From positions 1-7,762 of the forward strand of contig JACPAU010000026.1 in assembly GCA_016180705.1 (NCBI GenBank): a stretch of 7,762 nt of DNA, given 5' to 3'. Under the pieces are notes generated by a model. The model saw only the letters and a list, made by a program, of their open reading frames with translations, searched no databases and was not told the origin of the DNA. This document shows positions 1-7,762 of the stretch, piece by piece. The DNA is from Candidatus Methylomirabilota bacterium. GTDB lineage: Bacteria > Methylomirabilota > Methylomirabilia > Methylomirabilales > JACPAU01. Position numbers and translations under genes: made by a program. The first letter of the stretch is position 1; every line of letters begins with the position of its first letter.

Positions 1-137
1 AGGCGCTTGCCGAACCCCAGGGAGAACTTCAGGACGCCCACGCCCAGGCGCTTGGCCACCAGGAAGTGCCCCAGCTCGTGGATGAAGATGAGGACACCGA
101 GGGCGATGACGGCGGAGACGATCATGCCGGGCGTCAT
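1..137 (-). CDS. rseP: RseP-like site-2 (M50) membrane zinc metalloprotease, N-terminal fragment
   Basis: The gene runs off the left edge, so only the first 45 codons are visible. The peptide begins [18 protein letters not shown] and then carries HELGH at residues 20-24, the HExxH zinc-binding motif with its catalytic Glu21. The motif sits inside the first hydrophobic segment, as in M50 site-2 proteases. It is followed by FLVAKRLGV and a FSLGFGKR stretch typical of RseP/RasP/YaeL. Family members cut transmembrane segments of anti-sigma factors and leftover signal peptides in the inner membrane. I chose the ATG at 137 because a GAGGA stretch lies about 10 nt upstream; the in-frame ATG at 125 has none and would shorten the first membrane segment. 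The gene starts 13 bp after the dxr stop, and dxr followed by rseP is a common bacterial order, so the two are probably co-transcribed. The PDZ domain and second catalytic motif lie outside the window. Confidence 0.9.
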   Translation of the reverse strand, partial: MTPGMIVSAVIALGVLIFIHELGHFLVAKRLGVGVLKFSLGFGKR

Positions 138-150
138 GGTCGGGACATCC

Positions 151-1320
151 TCACGAGCGGGCGGCCGGCGCGCAGCCGTAGCGCGCCCCGAGCGCCGCCC
201 GGACCTCGGCGTCGGCCGCCAGGACCTCCTCCACGCTCCGCACCGGGCGGACGGGATGGCGGTCCAGCGCCTCGGCGATGAGGCGGGGGATCGCGGTGAA
301 GGGGATCGCCTCCTGGAGGAAGAGGCCGACGGCGACCTCGTTGGCGGCGTTGAGGACGACCGGGCCCGTCCCCCCCGCGCGGGCCGCGGCGTAGGCGTAG
401 CCCAGACAGGGGAACCGGTCGTGGTCCACCTCTTCGAAGGTCAGGCGGGCCACGGCCGCCAGGTCCAGCGTCGGGAAGTGGTTGGGGAGCCGCTCCGGGT
501 AGGTGAGGGCGTAGAGGATCGGGAGCCCCATATCGGTGATGCTGAGCTGGGCCAGGAGGGAGCCGTCCACGTACTCGACCAGGGAGTGGACGATGCTCTC
601 GGGGTGGATCAGGACCCGGATCGCCTCCACCGGCAGGCCGAAGAGCCAGCGGGCCTCGATGACCTCGAGACCCTTATTCATCAGGGTGGCGGAGTCGATG
701 CTGATCTTCTTCCCCATGTTCCAGCGGGGGTGCCGCAGCGCCTCGTGCGGCGTGGCGGCCGGCAGCGCCTCCTTCGGCCGCGTCCGGAACGGCCCCCCCG
801 AGCCCGTCAGGATCACGGACCGGAGGCAGGCGCCCCCGCCCCGCTCCAGGCACTGGAAGATGGCGGAGTGCTCGCTGTCCACGGGGAGCAGCCGGGCGCT
901 GCGCCGGGCCGCCTCGGCCGTGATCAATTCCCCCGCCGTCACCAGGGCTTCCTTGTTGGCGAGGGCCACCACCTTGCCGGCCCGGACGGCGGCGAAGGTC
1001 GGCAGCAGCCCGGCTGCTCCGACCACCGCCGAAAGGACCAGGTCGGCGTCCGGGTCGGTGGCGACCTGGAGGATCCCGGCCTCGCCCCAGACCACCTCGG
1101 CGCCGGCCCCGTCGAGCCGGCTCCGGAGCGCCGCGGCGCCGTCCGCCGTCGCCACCGAGACCAGGCGCGGGCGGAAGGTGCGCACCTGCTCCGCGAGGAG
1201 GTCGAGGTTCTCCCGGGCGGCCAGCGCGACGACCCGGAACCGCTCCGGGTGGCGGGCGGCCAGCGCGAGGGCCTGGGTCCCGATGGACCCGGTGGACCCC
1301 AGGATGGCGATCCGCTTCAC
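151..1320 (-). CDS. dxr: 1-deoxy-D-xylulose 5-phosphate reductoisomerase
   Basis: This cytosolic enzyme converts 1-deoxy-D-xylulose 5-phosphate to 2-C-methyl-D-erythritol 4-phosphate with NADPH, the first committed step of the MEP isoprenoid pathway. The 389-residue length is normal for the family. The N-terminal Rossmann motif GSTGSIG is at residues 8-14 and LANKEALV is at 120-127. The metal ligands are visible as D148 and E150 (VDSEHSAIF) and E219 (MNKGLEV). The substrate loop is at TGSGGPFR (172-179), and H197 and W200 lie in [11 protein letters not shown], as in characterised enzymes. No key residue is missing. The start is GTG at 1320, with AAGGA 6 nt upstream, and the protein begins directly with [11 protein letters not shown] as expected. 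The GTG overlaps the stop of the upstream GGDEF gene in a GTGA tetranucleotide, which suggests translational coupling. The rseP-like gene follows after 13 bp. The usual upstream partners uppS and cdsA are absent here. Confidence 0.97.
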   Translation of the reverse strand: MKRIAILGSTGSIGTQALALAARHPERFRVVALAARENLDLLAEQVRTFRPRLVSVATADGAAALRSRLDGAGAEVVWGEAGILQVATDPDADLVLSAVVGAAGLLPTFAAVRAGKVVALANKEALVTAGELITAEAARRSARLLPVDSEHSAIFQCLERGGGACLRSVILTGSGGPFRTRPKEALPAATPHEALRHPRWNMGKKISIDSATLMNKGLEVIEARWLFGLPVEAIRVLIHPESIVHSLVEYVDGSLLAQLSITDMGLPILYALTYPERLPNHFPTLDLAAVARLTFEEVDHDRFPCLGYAYAAARAGGTGPVVLNAANEVAVGLFLQEAIPFTAIPRLIAEALDRHPVRPVRSVEEVLAADAEVRAALGARYGCAPAARS

Positions 1321-2219
1321 GGGACGTCCTTTACGCCGACCCCGTCCCTGGAGGAGGACTTGATGAGGTACATCGCCTGATCGGCGTGGCGGAGGAGCTG
1401 GTCAGCGTTCATCCCGTCCTGGGGGAAGGTCGCGAGGCCGAAGGAGGCGGTGAGCTGCACCGCCGCCCCCTCGCTGATGAGGAAGCGGTGCCTCTTGACG
1501 GCCTCCCGGAGGCGGTTCGCCACCTTCAGGGCCCCCCGCCGGTCCGTCTCCGGGAGCGTCACCACGAACTCGTCCCCCCCGAAGCGGAAGATCTTGTCAC
1601 TCCGCCGCAGGTGCTTCTGGATGAGGCCGGCGACCTCCATCAGAACCTTGCTGCCGCAGAGGTGGCCGTAGGCGTCGTTGACCCACTTCAGGTGGTCCAG
1701 GTCCATGAAGAGGATGGAGAACGGGCGATCGTAGCGGCGGGCCCGCTCCAGTTCCTCCTCCATGTGCCGTTCCATGTACCGCCGGTTGAAGGCCTCCGTG
1801 AGGTCGTCCCGGAAGGCCTCCTGCCGGAGGACGGCGTTGGCCTGCAGGAGCTGCGCCCGCTCGGTTGCGTTGCGGAGGACCCACTCCACCTCCTGCGCGA
1901 CCGCCGGCTCGGCCAGGACGTGGTAGGCCCCCCGCTTGAGGGCGCCGGTTCGGAACTCGGGGTCACCGGCCGGGCCGACCAGCACGATCCCCTGCTCCGG
2001 CCGGGCGTGGAGGAGGCGGTCCAGGAGATCGAGCGGCCGCGTGGCGGCCCCGCCGACCAGCAGGAAGATGAGGGCGTGGAGTCGCTCCTCGATCCGGGCA
2101 ATCGCCGCCCCGGGATCCGTCAGCGCCTCCGCCGGGTGGCCGGCTTCGGTCACCGCCCGGGCGAGGGCCTGCCGCGCCTCCTCGGTCCCCCCCAGCACCA
2201 GGACCCGATCCTCAGGCAC
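1317..2219 (-). CDS. Diguanylate cyclase (GGDEF) with a degenerate receiver-like N-terminal domain
   Basis: The 300-residue soluble protein probably makes cyclic-di-GMP from two GTP. Residues about 5-115 follow the alternating strand/helix plan of a CheY-type receiver (VLVLGG, ALIFLLVGG, GIVLVG, GAYHVLAEPA). The acidic pair, phospho-acceptor Asp, Thr/Ser and Lys are not where expected: GG stands in place of DD, no Asp ends the third strand, and E104 stands where KP would give Lys. It is therefore probably a pseudo-receiver that is not phosphorylated. A short helical linker (about 114-136) leads to the GGDEF domain at about 137-295. That domain has DDLTEAFNRRYM, metal-binding D173, GTP-contact N181 and D182, and an intact GGDEF active site at 214-218. 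An RRSD motif (205-208) five residues before GGDEF fits an RxxD product-inhibition site. The GHxxGD motif reads GHLCGS. The start is GTG at 2219, with GGGGGAG 9 nt upstream. The stop overlaps the dxr start. Confidence 0.9.
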   Translation of the reverse strand: MPEDRVLVLGGTEEARQALARAVTEAGHPAEALTDPGAAIARIEERLHALIFLLVGGAATRPLDLLDRLLHARPEQGIVLVGPAGDPEFRTGALKRGAYHVLAEPAVAQEVEWVLRNATERAQLLQANAVLRQEAFRDDLTEAFNRRYMERHMEEELERARRYDRPFSILFMDLDHLKWVNDAYGHLCGSKVLMEVAGLIQKHLRRSDKIFRFGGDEFVVTLPETDRRGALKVANRLREAVKRHRFLISEGAAVQLTASFGLATFPQDGMNADQLLRHADQAMYLIKSSSRDGVGVKDVP

Positions 2220-2229
2220 CCGAGTCGTC

Positions 2230-2241
2230 TCCCCCGGGGGA
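2230..2241 (-). promoter_or_regulatory. Palindrome overlapping the GGDEF gene ribosome binding site
   Basis: TCCCCCGGGGGA is a perfect 12-bp palindrome. Read on the minus strand, its 3' half supplies the purine-rich GGGGGA that is the only Shine-Dalgarno-like sequence before the GTG at 2219. A GGGGTCCCC stretch directly upstream could pair with the same bases in an alternative way. The sequence could partly hide the ribosome binding site in the mRNA. The possible stems are only about 4 bp once a loop is allowed for, so the effect is uncertain. Confidence 0.35.
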
Positions 2242-2299
2242 CCCCTTCCCCGACCGCCCCACCGGCCGCGCCGCCCTGCCGACGGCCCAAAACCCTTGT

Positions 2300-2328
2300 A
2301 GTTTAAAGGAGCGCGTGCGGTGCCGCAA
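2300..2328 (-). promoter_or_regulatory. Putative sigma70-type promoter for the GGDEF-dxr-rseP unit
   Basis: On the minus strand, TTGCGG (2328-2323) is followed after exactly 17 nt by TAAACT (2305-2300). These resemble -35 and -10 boxes (about 3/6 and 4/6 matches to consensus). The -10 lies in a short AT-rich patch within a GC-rich 141-bp gap. Predicted initiation near 2293 would leave a leader of about 75 nt. The TTGCGG also lies in an imperfect inverted repeat (GCTTGCGG / CCGCACGC), which could alternatively be a weak end-of-operon hairpin for ftsB, although only three Ts follow it. Confidence 0.4.
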
Positions 2329-2360
2329 GCCCTTTTCCCCCCAGGACCACACGCGAGCCC

Positions 2361-5445
<3,085 letters not shown>

Positions 5446-5510
5446 GTGCGCCGCCTCCCCGAATCGGGCCCGTCCTGTCCCCCCGCTGCGGCCTCCGACG
5501 CGCGGCCGGC

Positions 5511-5525
5511 CGGCAAAATCTGCCG
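5511..5525. repeat. Small inverted repeat in the alr-phosphohexomutase gap
   Basis: CGGCA and TGCCG flank a 5-nt AT-rich loop in the 107-bp gap between alr and the phosphohexomutase gene, next to a GGCCGGCC palindrome. On the minus strand it is not followed by a T-run, so it does not look like an intrinsic terminator. It could be a processing or pausing hairpin, or chance in such GC-rich DNA. I saw no convincing promoter in this gap. Confidence 0.25.
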
Positions 5526-5552
5526 AGGATACCGCGAGAGGCGCCCGGCCTG

Positions 5553-6800
5553 TCAAGGCGCCCGCCTTCGCCCCGCCTGGCGCTCCGCACGGCGGAGGCG
5601 CCCTCCGGCCCTGGCGGCCGCCGGGGGGGCGGGAGGCACCGCCGCCTTCCCCACGTACAGGCGCGGGACGCGGGCGGTGATGCCGCACAGGACCTCGTAC
5701 GAGATCGTGTCGGCGAGGGCCGCCCAGGCCTCCGCGGAGATCGCCTCCGTGCCCTGCGCGCCGAGCAAAACGGCGGGGTCCCCCTCGCCGACGTCCGGAA
5801 TGCCGGTGACATCCAGCATCACCATGTCCATGCAGACCCGCCCGACCACGGGGGCCCGCTTGCCCCGGAGGAGGACCACCCCCCGGTTGCTGAAGGCGCG
5901 GGGGTACCCGTCCCCGTAGCCCACGGGGAGAGTGGCGATCCGCATCCGGGTCGGCGCGACGAAGGTGCACCCATAGGAGATGGTGCCGCCGGCCGGGACC
6001 CAGCGGACCTGGGCCACCCGGGTCTCGAGCGTGAGGGCCGGGCGGAGGGCGACCGGGGGAGGAACCTCCGGGGAGGGGGGACAGCCGTAGAGGGCGATCC
6101 CGGTCCGCACCATATCCAGGCGGGCCTCCGGCAGGGCGAAGGTGGCCGCGCTGTTGGCGGCGTGGCGGAGGAGGCCCGGGCGGCCGCGCAGCTCCGGCAA
6201 GGCCAGGGCCTCGTGGAAGCGTCGGAGCTGCTCCCGGGCGAACGTGGTGTCGCGCGCATCGGCGGCGGCGAAGTGGGTCATCACCCCCCGGAGGGTGAGC
6301 CCGGGAAGCCGGCCGATGGCCCGGACGAGGACCCCGACCTCCTCGACCGGGACGCCCACCCGCCCCATCCCGGTATCCACCTTGACGTGGACGGCCGCGC
6401 GGCGGCCGACCTTCTTCGCCGCGCGGGAGAGGGCCTCGGCGAGGGCGGCCGAGTGGACCATCTGGTCGAGGCTCGCGGCGGCCACGGCCTCCGCTTGCTC
6501 GGGCGGCGTCGGACCCAGGACGAGGATCGGGGCCCGGATCCCGGCCGCGCGCAGTGCCGCTCCCTCCTCCGGGAGCGCCACGCCGAGCCACTCGGCACCG
6601 GCCGCCAGGGTGGCTCGCGCGACCGGCACCAGGCCATGTCCGTAGGCGTCTGCCTTGACCACCGCCATCAGGCGGACCGCGGGGCCGACCAGGGCCTTGA
6701 TGCTCCGAACGTTCTGGGCAATGGCAGCCAGGTCAACGACAGCCCTGGTAGGCCTGGCGCGGTGCTGGATCGGATGGGCGTCTTCGATCTTCTTGGCCAT
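5553..6800 (-). CDS. alr: Alanine racemase (PLP-dependent)
   Basis: This cytosolic fold-type III PLP enzyme interconverts L- and D-alanine and supplies D-Ala for peptidoglycan. The PLP-binding lysine is K49 in VVKADAYGHG (47-56). VKVDTGMGRVGV is at 139-150, THFAAAD at 175-181 and HAANSAAT at 213-220. The opposing catalytic tyrosine is Y276 in TISYGCTF, and VGYGDGYPR and VCMDM (322-326) follow. The catalytic core is complete. At 415 residues the protein is longer than the usual 360-390. It has about 15 extra residues before RPTRAVVDL and an Ala/Pro/Arg-rich tail after RVPRLYVGKA (about 386-415). The ATG at 6800 is the only plausible start, because an in-frame TAG (6827-6825) lies just upstream. 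Its Shine-Dalgarno is poor (AAGAA at best), so initiation may depend on the A-rich context. It is the first gene of its unit and diverges from groES across a shared control region. Confidence 0.96.
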   Translation of the reverse strand: MAKKIEDAHPIQHRARPTRAVVDLAAIAQNVRSIKALVGPAVRLMAVVKADAYGHGLVPVARATLAAGAEWLGVALPEEGAALRAAGIRAPILVLGPTPPEQAEAVAAASLDQMVHSAALAEALSRAAKKVGRRAAVHVKVDTGMGRVGVPVEEVGVLVRAIGRLPGLTLRGVMTHFAAADARDTTFAREQLRRFHEALALPELRGRPGLLRHAANSAATFALPEARLDMVRTGIALYGCPPSPEVPPPVALRPALTLETRVAQVRWVPAGGTISYGCTFVAPTRMRIATLPVGYGDGYPRAFSNRGVVLLRGKRAPVVGRVCMDMVMLDVTGIPDVGEGDPAVLLGAQGTEAISAEAWAALADTISYEVLCGITARVPRLYVGKAAVPPAPPAAARAGGRLRRAERQAGRRRAP

Positions 6801-6817
6801 TTTGGCGAGATTTCTTG

Positions 6818-6843
6818 CGAAAAACTACGAAAAACAGAGAAAA
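6818..6843. repeat. Phased A-tracts with a cgaaaaac direct repeat upstream of alr
   Basis: CGAAAAAC occurs twice at an exact 10-bp period (6818-6825 and 6828-6835). A third A-run follows at the same spacing, so A-tracts start at 6820, 6830 and 6840. A-tracts in phase with the helical repeat bend DNA. This block lies 18-43 bp upstream of the alr ATG in otherwise very GC-rich DNA. It may shape the alr promoter or leader, or bind a nucleoid protein. A repeat of protein-binding half-sites is another reading. Confidence 0.5.
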
Positions 6844-6910
6844 TGCTCGATTAATTCCTTACTGTCTGAATCATCTAAAATCGGCTTCCCTCATGATCGA
6901 GATTTTCCTC

Positions 6911-6939
6911 TTGCATTCTCGCCCCGGTGCGGCTATTTT
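6911..6939 (+). promoter_or_regulatory. Putative sigma70-type promoter of groESL
   Basis: TTGCAT (6911-6916) and TATTTT (6934-6939) are separated by exactly 17 bp and resemble -35 and -10 boxes. Initiation about 7 nt downstream, near 6946, would fall at the left edge of the CIRCE element. That is the usual geometry for HrcA repression of groESL. The boxes are only moderate matches, so the call rests on spacing, the AT-rich context and the position relative to the operator. Confidence 0.55.
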
Positions 6940-6947
6940 TTGCGGTG

Positions 6948-6974
6948 CTAGCACTCACCGTATGAGAGTGCTAA
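6948..6974 (+). promoter_or_regulatory. CIRCE operator (HrcA binding site)
   Basis: CTAGCACTC (6948-6956), a 9-bp spacer and GAGTGCTAA (6966-6974) match the CIRCE consensus TTAGCACTC-N9-GAGTGCTAA, with one mismatch at the first base. HrcA binds this element and represses chaperone operons; under heat stress HrcA is titrated away from GroEL and repression is lifted. The site lies 220 bp before the groES ATG and 147 bp from the alr ATG. The left arm is part of a further perfect palindrome, GTGCTAGCAC (6945-6954), which adds an extra half-site. No hrcA gene is in the window. Confidence 0.93.
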
Positions 6975-7194
6975 CAGTCTTCAGATAGTCTTTCTACTAT
7001 GATATGGAGTCCAACCGGTCGCATCCTAGCACGAAGACAGACACCGCCAAGAGAAAAGAGGCGATCCGGCTACGGAAAAGGAGGTGATTCGCGGACGATC
7101 CGGCTCGAGGGCGGCCACGCAGACGGCGGGTCGCCGGCACGCGAAGGAGAGGGGCAGGCTGGCCTGAGCGAGACCGAATGGAGGAGGCGGCACC
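6975..7194 (+). other. Long untranslated leader of groES
   Basis: This stretch lies between the CIRCE operator and the groES start. I see no convincing gene in it. It holds AAAGGAGGTGAT (about 7077-7088), which matches the sequence expected to pair with the 3' end of 16S rRNA along 12 nt but has no start codon at a normal distance. The 10-bp direct repeat CGATCCGGCT (7062-7071 and 7096-7105) flanks it. The working ribosome site of groES is the separate GGAGGAGG at 7180-7187. A GTG at 7084 opens 27 codons to a TGA at 7165-7167, but it lies inside the Shine-Dalgarno-like motif itself, so I do not call it a gene. The first part of the leader is AT-richer and the rest rapidly becomes GC-rich. Confidence 0.6.

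Positions 7195-7762
<568 letters not shown>

Noticed and set aside
7..1380. A 457-codon plus-strand open frame opposite dxr
   Set aside because: Dxr on the minus strand has every catalytic motif. The opposite frame is a compositional shadow.
2313..2330. Hairpin GCTTGCGG-CA-CCGCACGC as an intrinsic terminator after ftsB
   Set aside because: The loop is 2 nt, the stem has a mismatch, and no proper T-run follows on the minus strand. A promoter reading of the same bases is at least as good.
5446..6591. An N-terminal extension of the phosphohexomutase frame through alr
   Set aside because: The frame is open, but it overlaps alr in the same direction, is low-complexity, and the true start at 5445 has a good ribosome site and the expected family N-terminus.
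6877..6906. AAAATC / GATTTT inverted repeat in the divergent region
   Set aside because: The stem is only 6 bp of mostly AT with an 18-nt loop, and it can easily arise by chance in this AT-richer stretch.
6998..7003. TATGAT as a second groESL -10 box downstream of CIRCE
   Set aside because: No -35-like sequence lies 16-18 bp upstream and there is no extended -10 TG.
7084..7167. A 27-codon GTG-started leader peptide before groES
   Set aside because: The GTG overlaps the Shine-Dalgarno-like motif itself, leaving no proper spacing, and the peptide is Arg/Gly/Ala-rich with no regulatory codon pattern.

Overview
The window is a very GC-rich (by eye near 70 %) stretch of bacterial chromosome carrying housekeeping genes. 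I see no mobile elements, CRISPR arrays, tRNAs or rRNAs. The gene set points to a Gram-negative-type, diderm-like bacterium that makes isoprenoids by the MEP pathway: dxr beside an RseP-type protease, alr, the septal protein FtsB, and HrcA/CIRCE control of groESL. High-GC groups such as Rokubacteria/Methylomirabilota, Myxococcota or Acidobacteria would fit. This is inference from composition and gene set only, and I cannot assign a phylum.

Layout, left to right. (1) Positions 1-2219, minus strand: a diguanylate cyclase-like gene, dxr and the start of an rseP-like protease gene. They are read right to left, and the first two overlap by 4 bp (GTGA). (2) 2220-2360: a 141-bp gap with a plausible minus-strand promoter and a palindrome over the ribosome binding site of the GGDEF gene. 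(3) 2361-6800, minus strand: alr, a phosphohexomutase gene, eno and ftsB, transcribed in that order. The last three are joined by ATGA stop/start overlaps. (4) 6801-7194: an AT-richer divergent control region with three phased A-tracts, a sigma70-like promoter, a CIRCE operator (HrcA site) and a long untranslated groES leader. (5) 7195-7762, plus strand: groES and the first 86 codons of groEL.

The left unit joins isoprenoid precursor synthesis (Dxr) and regulated intramembrane proteolysis (RseP) to a cyclic-di-GMP signalling protein whose N-terminal receiver-like domain has lost its phosphorylation residues. The middle unit combines peptidoglycan precursor supply (Alr, D-alanine), sugar-phosphate interconversion (phosphohexomutase), glycolysis (Eno) and septum assembly (FtsB), a growth and envelope set. 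The right unit is the heat-shock chaperonin operon.

I did not find a clearly new system. The points most worth a second look are the coupling of a pseudo-receiver GGDEF gene to dxr/rseP and the unusual leader and operator structure at the alr/groES divergent promoter.
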